Below the pieces are notes generated by a model. That model worked only from the letters and a program-made list of their open reading frames with translations, did no database searches and was not told the DNA's origin. From Luidia sarsii (Eukaryota; Echinodermata; Asteroidea; Paxillosida; Luidiidae): 64,000 nt of DNA. The stretch covers positions 21,120,764 to 21,184,763 of the forward strand of contig OX465107.1 of assembly GCA_949987565.1 (NCBI GenBank), in the 5' to 3' direction. Shown here piece by piece: positions 35,920 to 47,770 of the stretch. Within the stretch, counting starts at the first letter, position 1. The number at the start of each line of letters is the position of its first letter. The position numbers were made by a program, and so were the translations under genes.

Positions 35920-36760
35920 GAGAAGGGCAGAGTGGGGGAGGGGAGAGGGGGTAGAAGGGGGAGAGACAGGTGGATGAAGAGAGGGGAGGGAGGGGGAGAG
36001 AGATGGAGGGAGCGAGAGAGAAAGAAAGGGGAGGGGGGAGAGGGAGAGAGGAGAGAGAGAGGGGGAGAATTAAGTGCAGTGCAGGAGGAGAGACGAGGCG
36101 ACGTACAGAACGATACAGATTAGACAGAGCGGAGATAGAATGAGAAAGGGAGAGAAGGGGAGAGGACAGGTGGATGAAGAGAGGGAGGTAGGGGAAAGAG
36201 ATGGAGGGAGTGAGAGAGGAAGAAAGGCGAGGTGGAAGAGGGAGAAAGGAGAGAGAGAGGAGAAAGTGCAGTGCAGGAGGAGAGACGAGGCGACGTACAG
36301 AATGATACAGATACAGAGCGGAGATAGAATGAGAAAGGGAGAGAAGGGGAGAGGACAGGTGGATGAAGAGAGGGAGGGAGGGGGAGAGAGATGGAGGGAG
36401 TGAGAGAGGAAGAAAGGCGAGGTGAAAGAGGGAGAAAGGAGAGAGAGAGGAGAAAGTGCAGTGCAGGAGGAGAGACGAGGCGACGTACAGAATGATACAG
36501 ATACAGAGCGGAGATAGAATGAGAAAGGGAGAGAAGGGGAGAGGACAGGTGGATGAAGAGAGGGAGGGAGGGGGAGAGAGATGGAGGGAGTGAGAGAGGA
36601 AGAAAGGCGAGGTGGAAGAGGGAGAAAGGAGAGAGAGGAGAAAGTGCAATGCAGGAGGAGAGACGAGGCGCCGTACAGAACGATACAGAGTAGACAGAGC
36701 GGAGATAGAATGAGGAAGGGAGAGAAGGGGAGAGGACAGGTCTGAGAGAGAGAGAGAAGT
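35920..36760 (+). repeat. GA-rich array with about 190-bp higher-order unit
   Basis: GTGCAGTGCAGGAGGAGAGA (one copy has a single change) occurs at 36074, 36266, 36456 and 36644, giving spacings of 192, 190 and 188 bp. Each unit also contains GACGTACAGAA and GACAGGTGGATGAAGAG. Confidence 0.93.
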
Positions 36761-36884
36761 AAGAGAGAGGAAGTAGACAGAGTGGAAGATAGAAAAGGGA
36801 ATAGAGATGGGGAAGTGTGTGGGGACATGGGGAAGAGGGTAAGGGGGTAGAGGAGGAGGGAAAGAGGGATTATACTGTAATTAT

Positions 36885-37600
36885 ATAGGCCTTTTTGAGA
36901 AGGGAGAAAGGGAGAGTGGGAGAGAGAGAGGGGGGCAGACGGAAAGTTGGTTTTGGTGGAGAGGAAGGGGAGAGAGGGGTGAGGGGCAATAGGAGAAAGC
37001 AAGAGAGAGAAGAGAGAGGGGCAGATGGAGAGGGGGTGGTGGAGGAGAGGAAGGAGAGAGAGGGGTGAGGGGCAATATGAGAAAGCAAGAGAGAGGAGAG
37101 AGGGGCAGACGGAGAGGGAGTGGTGGTGGAGAGGAAGGGGAGAGAGGGGTGAGGGGCAATAGGAGAAAGCAAGAGAGACTGGAGAGAGGGGCAGACGGAG
37201 AGGGGTTGGTGGAGGAGAGGAAGGGGAGAGAGGGGTGAGGGGCAATAGGAGAAAGCAAGAGAGAGAAGAGAGAGGGGCAGATGGAGAGGGGGTGGTGGTG
37301 GAGAGGAAGGGGAGAGAGGGGTGAGGGGCAATATGAGAAAGCAAGAGAGACTGGAGAGAGAGGGGCAGACGGAGAGGGGGAGGTGGAGGAGAGGAAGGGG
37401 AGAGAGGGGTGAGGGGCAATATGAGAAAGCAAGAGAGAGGAAAGAGGGGCAGACGGAGGGGGGGTGGTGGTGGAGAGGAAGGGGAGAGAGGGGTGGGGGG
37501 CAGGAGAAGAAAACACGAGAGACGGGGAAGAGAGAGGTAGACGGAGAGGGGGTGGTGGTGGAGAGGAGACTGAAGCGAGAGAGCAGCGTGGGCGGACTGA
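36885..37600 (+). repeat. GA-rich array with about 86-bp unit
   Basis: GGGTGAGGGGCAATA-GAGAAAG recurs about seven times, with GTGGTGGTGGAGAGGAAGGG between. Confidence 0.92.
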
Positions 37601-39079
37601 GAGAGGGCGTAGGGGAAGGCCGACCACGATGATAATAATGCCATCGCGAGATTGAATCGGAGATGATTTAGTGCGCGCAGATGGAAAACGACACCGGGTG
37701 ACCTTCCCTTCAAGAAGCAGCTGAGGGGGTGGGGGAGGCGGGGGGGAGAGAGAGAGAGTCGACAAAGGCGGAGTTTGGAGGGGAAGGCCTTCCGGTTCCT
37801 GGCCCCACGATGATTTTTTTCTTCAGAAGATTTACGAGGAACTCCCTCCACTCAGTTAGGTAACTTTTGTTTGGTACCGGTAAGTAATGGGGATGGAAGT
37901 CGCGGTATAGTGTACTATACCAACGAAATGATTCGGACAGATGTGCTCATAGTTATTAGTACTTGCTTTTTGTTCGTGTTCGGTCGGCAAAAATGCTCGT
38001 TATAACCGAAGTGTGGTAATGTGCGTACTCGTTATACATGAATTTCCCCCCATACAAAATGTGCACAAATAGATCGGGACTTTGAAAAATATGCTCATTA
38101 TAACCGAGCTCGTTATAACGTGTGTGCCAACTTCCACACAGCAGCAGCTTTTCTGCGGGTAGCTACCCACCCACCCCCCCCCCACGAGCATCACCACCGC
38201 CGGTAAACCTTATCTTAACGACCCTCGGTCAAATCATGCATTTTCCGTCCCCTCCCTTCGCCCCACTCCCCAACAAGCCCTCCATCGCACTCAATCCAGC
38301 GCGGTAATAAAACTCCCTGTCATAACATCCAGCGGCTGGACTGACAGTAGGCCTACTTCAGGCTAAAAGAATTCGCTTTGATAGCAAAAATATTTCGGTG
38401 GTGGTGGTGGGGGGGAGAATATTGACGGAGAAATAACACTCCTTTTTAAAGGGAGAGTAGGCCTACACCATTTTGCAAGTGCCCAGTTTCCGGACATTCC
38501 AAATTTGAGTAATAACTGCAATCTTCCTGATGATATATTAGTACGTATACTCATTAGGGAGTTTATAATGGTGTCAGACATTCCGTGAAATTGTAGCGTT
38601 CGAAAATTGGCCGTTATCAAAAACAAACAGAGGATAATCGTTGAATTTCGAACGATCTCTCCCTCCGTGGAGCGATCGTTAGAGACAAGATTTCCTTTTA
38701 CACCCCCCCCCCGCTCCTCTATGTCTGAAAAAAGGGTTGGCATTTAATTTCGTTTCCACGGTTTTTCCCTCATGACATGGTTGACAGATTGAGCCGAAAC
38801 CTACGCAGGTGCGTGTGTTATTTGATGTATACGTTGGGCTTGACGAAATATGGAAGCGTTTCTTTGACATACGTAATTGCCTGTAAAGTGTGTGGAGTTT
38901 ATTGCCCGGCAGTATTTTTACAAGCTTTGTCATATTTCCGTTTTTCTCTTCTCTCTTTTTTTTTTTTTTTACTTTTTAAAACAAACATTTATGTGACGCT
39001 TGGAAACGCCTGCGAGTTTACCCGAAGCGGTAAACTAACATTTACCTGTGTACCTCTGTAAGGATGAAGGAGAAGGACG
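37601..39079. other. Intron 1 DNA, only a family F repeat
   Basis: Apart from the repeat at 38430-38825 there is no gene or RNA signal. Confidence 0.5.
38430..38825 (+). repeat. Interspersed repeat family F, copy 2
   Basis: Longer copy with the same hairpin around 38650 and the same ends. Both ends carry a CTCCCTTT / AAAGGGAGAG motif. Confidence 0.65.
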
Positions 39080-41390
39080 ATGAGAAATGGGATTGGGAGG
39101 CAGGCAGGCATGGAGGGAGGCAAGGAGGCAGGGGCAGGGAGGGAGGGAGGGAGGGAGGGAGGGAGGGAGGGAGGGAGGGAGGGAGGGAGGGAGGCATGTA
39201 GGCAGGCAGGCAGGCATGGAGGGAGGCAAGGAGGCAGGGGCAGGGAGGGAGGGAGGGAGGGAGGGAGGGAGGGAGGGAGGGAGGGAGGGAGGCAAGGAGG
39301 CAGGGGAGGGAGGGAGGGAAGCAGGGAGGCAGGAGGCAGGGAGGGAGGCATGTAGGCAGGCAGGCAGGCAGGGGAGGCAGGTATGCAGGGACTAGGGAGG
39401 GGGCAGGGAGGCAGGCAGCAAGGTAGGGAGTGGGTAGGCAGGGAGGCAGGGAGGGGCAGGGAGGCAGGCTGGAAGACAGACAGGGAGGGATGCAGGCAGG
39501 CAGGTAGGCAGGTAGGCAGGGGGGCAGTCTGGAAGACAGGCAGGGAGGGATGCAGGCAGGCAGGTAGGCAGGTAGGCAGGGAGGGGCAGGGAGGCAGGTA
39601 GGCAGGGAGGCAGTGGGAGGCAGGCAGGTAGCAAGGTAGGGAGTGAGTGGGCAGGGAGGCAGGGAGGGGCAGGGAGGCAGGCTGGAAGACAGACAGGGAG
39701 GGATGCAGGCAGGCAGGTAGGCAGGTAGGCAGGGGGGCAGTCTGGAAGACAGGCAGGGAGGGATGCAGGCAGGCAGGTAGGCAGGTAGGCAGGGAGGGGC
39801 AGGGAGGCAGGTAGGCAGGGAGGCAGTGGGAGGCAGGCAGGTAGCAAGGTAGGGAGTGAGTGGGCAGGGAGGCAGGGAGGGGCAGGGAGGCAGGCTGGAA
39901 GACAGACAGGGAGGGATGCAGGCAGGCAGGTAGGCAGGTAGGCAGGGGGGCAGTCTGGAAGACAGGCAGGGAGGGATGCAGGCAGGCAGGTAGGCAGGTA
40001 GGCAGGGAGGGGCAGGGAGGCAGGTAGGCAGGGAGGCAGGGAGGGGCAGGGAGGCAGGTAGGCAGGGAGGGGCAGGGAGGCAGGTAGGCAGGGAGGCAGT
40101 GGGAGGCAGGCAGATAGCAAGGTAGGGAGTGAGTGGGCAGGGAGGCAGGCAGCAAGGTAGGGAGTGGGTAGGCAGGGAGGCAGGGAGGGGCAGGGAGGCA
40201 GGCTGGAAGACAGACAGGGAGGGATGCAGGCAGGCAGGTAGGCAGGTAGGCAGGGGGGCAGTGGGAGGCAGGCAGGCAGGAAGGGAGTGAGTGGGCAGGG
40301 AGGCAGGGAGGCAGTGGGAGGCAGGCAGGTAGCAAGGTAGGGAGTGAGTGGGTAGGGAGGCAGGGAGGGGCAGGGAGGCAGGCTGGAAGACAGGGAGGGA
40401 GAGATGCAGGCAGGCAGGTAGGCAGGTAGGCAGGGGGGCAGTGGGAGGCAGGCAGGTAGCAAGGTAGGGAGTGAGTGGGCAGGGAGGCAGGGAGGGGCAG
40501 GGAGGCAGGCTGGAAGACAGGCAGGGAGGGATGCAGGCAGGCAGGTAGGCAGGTAGGCAGGGAGGCAGTGGGAGGCAAGCAGGTAGCAAGGTAGGGAGTG
40601 AGTGGGCAGGGAGGCAGGCAGCAAGGTAGGGAGTGGGTAGGCAGGGAGGCAGGGAGGGGCAGGGAGGCAGGCTGGAAGACAGGCAGGGAGGGATGCAGGC
40701 AGGCAGGTAGGCAGGTAGGCAGGGAGGGGCAGGGAGGCAGGTAGGCAGGGAGGCAGTGGGAGGCAGGCAGGTAGCAAGGTAGGGAGTGAGTGGGCAGGGA
40801 GGCAGGGAGGGGCAGGGAGGCAGGCTGGAAGACAGGCAGGGAGGGATGCAGGCAGGCAGGTAGGCAGGTAGGCAGGGAGGCAGTGGGAGGCAAGCAGGTA
40901 GCAAGGTAGGGAGTGAGTGGGCAGGGAGGCAGGCAGCAAGGTAGGGAGTGAGTGGGTAGGGAGGCAGGGAGGGGCAGGGAGGCAGGCTGGAAGACAGCCA
41001 GGGAGGGAGGGATGCAGGCAGGCAGGCAGGCAGGCAGGGGAGGGAGGCACGCAGTGAGGTAGGGAGGGAGTGGGCAGGGATGCAGACAGGGAGGGACGCA
41101 GGTAGGGAGTCGGGGTGGAGGCGGGGAGGGAGGCAGGCAGGAAGGGAGGTAGGGAGTGAGGCAGGGAGGCAGGGGAGGTAGACAGGCAGGCAGGCAGGGA
41201 GGGAGGCAGGGATGGAGGCAGAGGGAGGGAGGCAGGGATGGAGGCAGAGGGAGGGAGGCAGGGAGGCAGGGAGTGAGGCAGGGAGGCAGGCAGACAGACA
41301 GGCAGACAGACAGGCAGGCAGACAGGCAGACAGACAGGCAGGGAGGAAGGGAGGAAGAGATGGAGGCAGGGATTGAGGGCGGGGGCGTTG
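39080..41390 (+). repeat. 2.3-kb GGCAGGGAGG array with 213-bp higher-order unit
   Basis: A 10-12-bp base motif is organised into a larger unit: CAGGCTGGAAGACAGACAGG starts at 39465, 39678 and 39891, exactly 213 bp apart. Later units are shuffled. Minus-strand frames of up to 810 codons (Leu-Pro-Cys-Ser) result from the lack of stops and are not called as genes. Confidence 0.95.
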
Positions 41391-41984
41391 TACGCTTGCA
41401 GCGGTAACCCTCAAAGCGCAAACAACTGCCTATACCGGTACGCGTTTCACTCCACGTAAACCATTCGTCGAACCGTGTGTATCATTATACAGCGCTGCGG
41501 GTTTTCAAATCAAAGAACAAAACGACCGGTCCGCGCGCCGAAAAGACGGACTAACCTACGACTCGACGTCATTAAAAAAATATGATGATCGGATATCTAC
41601 AACATCAGACCCGACAATTTAACGACGAGTTTTTACGGTGGCTGCATTTGTTCGGTGACGTTTTTACGTTATGTGGGTTTTTTTATGGTGATTATAGGCT
41701 TGTCAGTGGAAAGTTGGACAAAGGCAAAATGTCTGACGAAGTTGTTTGCTGAACGCGTGTATTGCTTTGGGGAGGTTTATGGTCGACGCTGTCCGATGGT
41801 GAACCTCTGTTTATATTTGGCCAATACCCATCAACTGCCTATAGGCCTAGTTGGGATTTTAATTGACCGATAGTGGTACACCAGTTGATAGTAAGACCGG
41901 CGTTGGTGAGAATGTTCATGCCGAATTTTACACATTCAAGGAAGTATCTCTCTATAATTATAATTATATAAATATATTCTTAAG

Positions 41985-42145
41985 GTGATATACAAAAATG
42001 TCGCAAACTGCTTACTGACTAAAATTACCAAAATGCAAATTTCAAAATTTAGTCGGCCTGACGTTTCGATCCTAGCAGGACCTTCCTCAAAGGCAGAGAA
42101 AGGTCCTGCTAGGATCGAAACGTCAGGCCCACTAAATTTTAAGAT
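41985..42145. repeat. Family B, head-to-head inverted pair
   Basis: A minus-oriented copy (41985-42098) meets a plus-oriented partial copy (42095-42145) at the shared AAAGGCAGAGAAAGG. The minus copy keeps TTGAGGAAGG, the least decayed form of the core. Confidence 0.82.
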
Positions 42146-42433
42146 AAATATATTCTGTTGGATTTTCGGTTTAGTCGGTTCATTTATCTCTTTCAAGCTC
42201 ATATTATATGGCTAGATGTTCTACGTATGAGCGTTTCGTTGTACAGTATAAGGTTTTTTTATTTGTTTTTTTAATCCAATTTCAAATATTCTTTTTTACA
42301 GACGTTGATCTTCAGTTTAACTTCTGAATTATTTCATACTTTTCTAAAATGTTTTATTAGTCAAACAAATACAGGAAAAACTGACTGGAATCATTTTCAT
42401 TGGCCTTATCAAATTGAAATATGGCAAAACGAC

Positions 42434-42481
42434 ATTTACCTAGACAGCTCTCTTTACCATCTAAGCTACCCAGCCCTTAGA
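42434..42481 (-). repeat. SINE head fragment
   Basis: The reverse strand reads GGGCTGGGTAGCTTAGATGG, the box A part of the SINE; the 3' part is missing. Confidence 0.5.
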
Positions 42482-43110
42482 TCCTGGGCTTCCCAAATAG
42501 TCAACTAGTCTTTGGCAACTCTCTATAGTGTGAAAAGCCTGCAGCGTATTTTTTGGCGGATTTCTGGATTTCTTGGCGGACGAAATTGTCCCCGGTACAA
42601 ATCTTCACCCGGGGGGGGGGAGAGAGAGAGAACCTCGTTACTGCATGGTCAACGAAAGACACGAAACAACGGTGCTAGTAAACAACCTTACAAACCAACC
42701 CTTATGGGATTATAGTCCACCGCAAAACACCAGGGGATATACCGTTGCGGTCGGCCCAAAGTGCGCTAGTGTACCTGGCCGGCTCACGACCATTTTGGCC
42801 GAGGGCAAATGGCAGCAAATTGGGAGAAAGCGCCGCCGTAAATCGTGCCGAATCTCGGCGGCACACAAACCATCGTCCCCATACGGCACACGGACGGTCG
42901 GTGATCGAGTTCTTAACAACAAATGATCTTGCAAATGGGAAAGGTTTTTTTCTCGGGGTAATAATAGCTCTGTTCGAGGTTATTGCTTTGTAATAACACC
43001 TCCAGGCCTATTATCTTGCTGTTCACGTGGTTCATTATTGATAATCAGCGTCCAATTATAAGATTCAACTTTTTGGTAAAAAAAAAAGAACGGTCCAGTG
43101 CGAACACGGC

Positions 43111-43474
43111 TTAAAGCCCATACACACCATTGGTCGAGGTCAAAGAATAGCATCCATACGTTGTCCGATCCAACATATGCATGAAATAGCACACCTGTGA
43201 AAATTTCAGCTCGATCCGCCAACCGAGTTTCGAGAAAATCGTGAAAACCGCTTCATTTGTTTCGCGAAAATGCAGCATTCAACGCCGTAGTGATCCGAAA
43301 AATAGTTTTCTAAACTATTTCTTTTACTCATTTCTCCCAAAATACAACACTTTAGGCAGAAATATTTCAGTGAGAGGTTTCTACTATAACCATCTTCAAA
43401 CTGTATAAGTTTCATGTAAATCTGTGAACATTTCTGTTTTTCGATCTTACCAATGTTGTGTAGGGGCTTTTAAG
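43111..43474 (-). mobile_element. TTAA MITE (family C), copy 2
   Basis: Same family in the opposite orientation, with slightly diverged ends (AGCCCATACACACCATTGG). The interior matches copies 1 and 3 closely. Confidence 0.85.
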
Positions 43475-43556
43475 ACTATATATGACGTGAACCCATTCTT
43501 ATAACGTGCCCACTAAACCATCTCACTGGAGGTGAACCAAAAACCCACCGTGCTTA

Positions 43557-43737
43557 TCTTGTCAAAAAGGTCATCGGTTGGGTATCAGATGATTTGACCC
43601 GTCCGATGACGTTTCCACCGGGTAGCCATCGTGAATTTTTCACCCCAGAGTCCAGTACAATCGGCTTTCTACCGGGGGAAATTTTACCGGTCGGATGAAT
43701 TCAACCGGCACTCAACCGATGATCTTTTTGACAAGAG
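43557..43737 (-). mobile_element. MITE family E, copy 2
   Basis: Near full-length second copy in the opposite orientation, with matching interior. Confidence 0.82.
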
Positions 43738-44535
43738 ACCTAATGAAATAATGGCCTTCCTGTGCGTTGGTACGGACACTTACAAGCTAAGGGGAGAATC
43801 AAACGTTACGTAAAATCCAAGCACACCTAAGGCTATGCCAGTGACTCAGTCTCAAAGTTGACAAATAAAAATGCAAGTAAGAAGTACGAGAACCACGGAG
43901 TCTGAACAAAGACAACACGCTTCCTCGATAACCCGTACGATAACACACCCGCCCATGCCACAAGGCTGTATGATATTACAACGCGTGTTTACACGCGAGC
44001 GACGTAATTACGCCCCAGCAGTACCGCACGCACACAACATGCGTTTGGGCAGCGGGCACGCAGCAAATTGAATTCCGTCTCGTGCCTCTCCATTCCGCCG
44101 AAGTAAGATCCCGCAGCTAAGCTCGTGTAGGCCTAGATATACATGTATGTTCCTCTCTTCTCGAGGGTCGAGTCCTCGGGGGAATCAAATAGGGCGCCGT
44201 ATGTGCGGACCCCAGACGTGTCTCACGTGCGTCGCGCACTGCGATGCATGCCCTCGGTGAACTTGCACGCAGGGGACCAGGGGCGATCGTCCAAGGGCCA
44301 GCAGACTGATATGCGGAATGCGGTACTGCAATGACACTACTCGTTTTTCCTTGTGTCTTTTTCTTATCATTATCTAATGCGATGAGAAACGAACGGAAGT
44401 ACAATGCGACAGACTTGTACGACTCTTGAAGACACGGTACCAAATGACTACCGTATATAGGACTCGGTCCTATACTCACTCGAACTCGAAAAAAAATGTA
44501 CCGCGACATGATTGTTTTTAACAACAATCGGGCAT

Positions 44536-44697
44536 GGCCGCGTTTCCACTGGACTTATTTTGGTCAAAGTAACCGAGACGATGGTTACTTTTCCCATTTT
44601 AAGTCCAGTGGAAACGGCCCAAGAAAACTTCCTCTCGGTTACGTTAACCGAGCCGAATGGTTACTTTTACTGAAAATAAGTCCAGTGGAAACGCGGC
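44536..44697. mobile_element. 162-bp MITE
   Basis: Inverted ends GCCGCGTTTCCACTGGACTT and complement extend for about 25 bp. The interior contains two inverted GGTTACTTTT/AACCGA stretches. Single copy in the window. Confidence 0.78.
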
Positions 44698-44892
44698 TTT
44701 TGCCTGGGTGGGTGGAGGCGCCAGTCAGAAGCAATTCAATCATTAACTGCCGGTACATCTCCAGAGATCACACCCCCACTTCCATTCAGATGCAAGCAAC
44801 CCGTGGATGTAAAACCATGGCTACACGGCAGTTCGGGGATCACACAAAATGGATGCACCTTTTTTTCAATTCAAGTCATACAAACTGAAAAG

Positions 44893-44930
44893 CAGGCAAA
44901 GAAAACTTTGGCTGGGCCGGGACTTTTTTT
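44893..44930 (-). repeat. SINE tail fragment
   Basis: The reverse strand carries GTCCCGGCCCAGCCAAAG and TTTTCTTTGCC, the box B end of the same SINE. Confidence 0.5.
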
Positions 44931-45354
44931 CAATTCTTTGCATAATTAGATCTGATAAACGGTGCCTCTATTACGAGCTATATTCTGCGAAGATAATGTG
45001 GACATCTGTTTTCATCCCTCGCTCTATCCTTTGCTCTCCACCTCTTTCCCGGAGAAACTGAACCTTTGTTCCCTCCGTAATAATTTAGTTCCAAAACTGA
45101 CATCGAGAATGCATTGACTGCGTGTGTATACAGGGGAAGCTGGCCAACGGTCCAGAGAGGAAAGACCGGAAGATCTTTAATAACTGGGTCGAGCCCCGAT
45201 TGACAATGAGCAGAATCCGATTGGCCTGCCTGCATGACCGCCAGAGCCCCCCCCCCCCCCCAAGTGTTGACTGGAGAGTTCGTCAGGTGAACGGTCCGTG
45301 TTTACGTCTTTCCCGGGGATCGTAGATCGCCATCGCTGTTTACAGCGCAAGCGA

Positions 45355-46315
45355 ACCGAAGGAGGGAGGGGGAGAGGGAGGGGAGGAGAAGGAGACGGAG
45401 AAAGGGTGAGAGAGGGGAGTGGAGAGTGGGGAGAGAGGGGGAGAGAGATGGAGAGAGAGAGAGTCTGGAAGCGATTGGAGAGCGGGGTAGAGAGAGTGTG
45501 AAAGGAGATGGAGAGTGGAGGAGAGAGGGAGAGAGGGGGAGGGAGATGGAGATAGTGAGAGAGAGGGATGGGGAGTGGGGAGAGAGGGGGAGAGAGATGG
45601 AGAGAGAGGGATATAGAGTGGGGGAGAGGTGGAGAGAGATGGAGAGAGAGTGAGAGAGGGGAGTGGAGAGTGGGGAGAGAGGGGGAGAGAGATGGAGAGA
45701 GAGGGATATAGAGTGGGGGAGAGGTGGAGAGAGATGGAGAGAGAGTGAGAGAGGGGAGTGGAGAGTGGGGAGAGAGGGAGAGAGATGGAGAGAGTGTGTG
45801 AAAGGGTGGAGAGTTGGGGAGAGAGGGCGAGAGATGGATGGAGAGAGAGAGTGAGAGAGGGGAGTGGAGAGTGCAGTGGGGAGAGTGTGTGAAAGGGGAT
45901 GGAGATTTGTGGAGAAAAGAAGAGAGGGGGGAGAGGGGGAGAGAGGGGAGAGAGTGTGAGAGAGGGGAGCGGAGAGTGGGGAAAGAGAGGGCGAGAGAGA
46001 GATGGAGAGAGAGTGTGAGATGGAGAGAGAGTTGGGAGAGAGGAGGAGAGATGTTGAGAGAGAGATTAAGAAGAGAGTCAGGGGACCAGGGGAGAGAGAG
46101 TTGAAGAGAGGGGGAGACGAGAAGGGAGATGGGGTGAGATTGAGAGAGAGGGGAAGGAGAGGGAAGAGAGAGGTGAAAAGATAGAGGGAGAGATAGAGGT
46201 GGAGAGAGGGGAGAGAGAGGGAGAGAGAGGGGGAGACAGGGGAGGGAGAGAGGGAGCGGAAGAGAGGGAGAGAGATATTGAGAGAGAGAGGCAGAGAGAA
46301 GAGAGAGGCGCTTGC
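45355..46315 (+). repeat. GA-rich array with 95-bp unit
   Basis: GATATAGAGTGGGGGAGAGG occurs at 45610 and 45705, and the surrounding units match. Confidence 0.92.
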
Positions 46316-47072
46316 CTGCTATAGATACGCGCGATCCTTAACTCACAAAAAGAAGATAATAATAGGCTTATGTATTTACAAACAAAAACAGCTCGCGTTC
46401 AAATCATACCAACCCCCCCCCCCTACACCCCAACGAATTCCGACCGATATAAATGGTGCCCACCAAAACATTAATATCAATCAGTGGGGGATAATCGCCT
46501 ATTATGGCCTTCGGCGCTTGAATACCAGCGACGCACGACGATCAGTTTATACCGTGGGCTCCCGCCGCGAGCGCCAGGCTGTTGATACATCCGACACTGA
46601 CAGGAAGCCTTCGAAAGAAAGAAAAAAAAATCGGATAAATTTGACCCTCTAACCCAATCATTATCCGTCACTGTCAGATCAAAAAAACGGCCAACTCCAA
46701 ACCCGACGAAAGCTCGTGCCGGGCGCCAAGGTTCAATCCTTTCTGTCTGTCTCTTGTCCAACTAAGTGACCGGACAGATATTTCAGAAAATACGAGCGCG
46801 GTTTTGTTTGGGTTTTTTTGTTTTGTTTCTCTCTTTCTTCCGCTTTCCTCTTTCTGGACGTTCGGTTACGGAGAGGACAAATAAACGGCACGGCAGGCAG
46901 CCCATGGACGCATAGCGTGAGACTCGCGGCCGGTTGCAAAACAAGGGTCACAACCGGCCAGCCAGCTGAGGTATTACATAGGCAGGGGGTGGGGGGGCGC
47001 CCATTTCGGGCGTGCCTGGGAACCATCTGTACGGCGGTCGTTGCGAGAATTTACGAAAATAAAAAAAACAAC

Positions 47073-47112
47073 AGGGGGAGGAGGAGGAGGAGGAGGAGGA
47101 GGAGGAGGAGGC
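47073..47112 (+). repeat. GGA trinucleotide run
   Basis: About twelve GGA units. Confidence 0.9.
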
Positions 47113-47393
47113 AGAGTATAGGCTCCCTGCCTCCCAAAATATCCCAGACTTGATTGATTACATCCTCGACATATTTCCCTAATAGCGCTGGCCTCCTGGA
47201 CTAGGTTTATCTCTCTAGCGTGGTATCCGGGTTTGTTTGTTTTTTAATCCGAAATGAATGTTTACCAATGTAGTAACAAATGGAAAACAAAAGAAACATC
47301 GACATTTGTAGAACGATAGGGCCTACCCCCCCCCCCCTCTAAGAAAGCATTCTTCTCGTTCTTTCCGGAAGTCACCAGACTCAGAATGCCTCC

Positions 47394-47770
47394 TTAAAGC
47401 CTCTACAGAACATTGGTAAGGACGAAAAACAGATTTACATGAAACTTATAGGCCTACAGTTTGAAGATGGTTATAGTAGAAACCTCTCACTGATATATTT
47501 CTGCCTAAAATGTGGTATTTTTGGGGAGAAAAGAGTAAACAAAATCGTTTACGTCTCACCGAGATCTGAACTATTTATTCGGAACAGTACGGCGTTGAAT
47601 GCTGCATTTTTGCGAAACAATTTTTTTTGCGGTTTTCACGATTTTCTCGAGACTCGGTTGGCGGATTGAGCAGAAATTTTCACAGATCTGCTATTTCATG
47701 CATCATGTTGGATCGGACAACGTATGGATGCTATTCTTTGACCTCGACCAATGTTGCGTAGGGGCTTTAA
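47394..47770 (+). mobile_element. TTAA MITE (family C), copy 3
   Basis: 377 bp, flanked by TTAA. It keeps the internal sequence CATGTTGGATCGGACAACG without the palindromic insertion seen in copy 1. Confidence 0.85.

Noticed and set aside
36070..37851. 593-codon Pro/Ser/Leu frame
   Set aside because: It lies over GA-rich higher-order repeats and is open only because of composition.
38989..41421. Open frames of 552 to 810 codons rich in Leu, Pro, Cys and Ser
   Set aside because: They are the reverse reading of a GGCAGGGAGG array, which has almost no stop codons; several overlapping frames are equally open and none has a domain.
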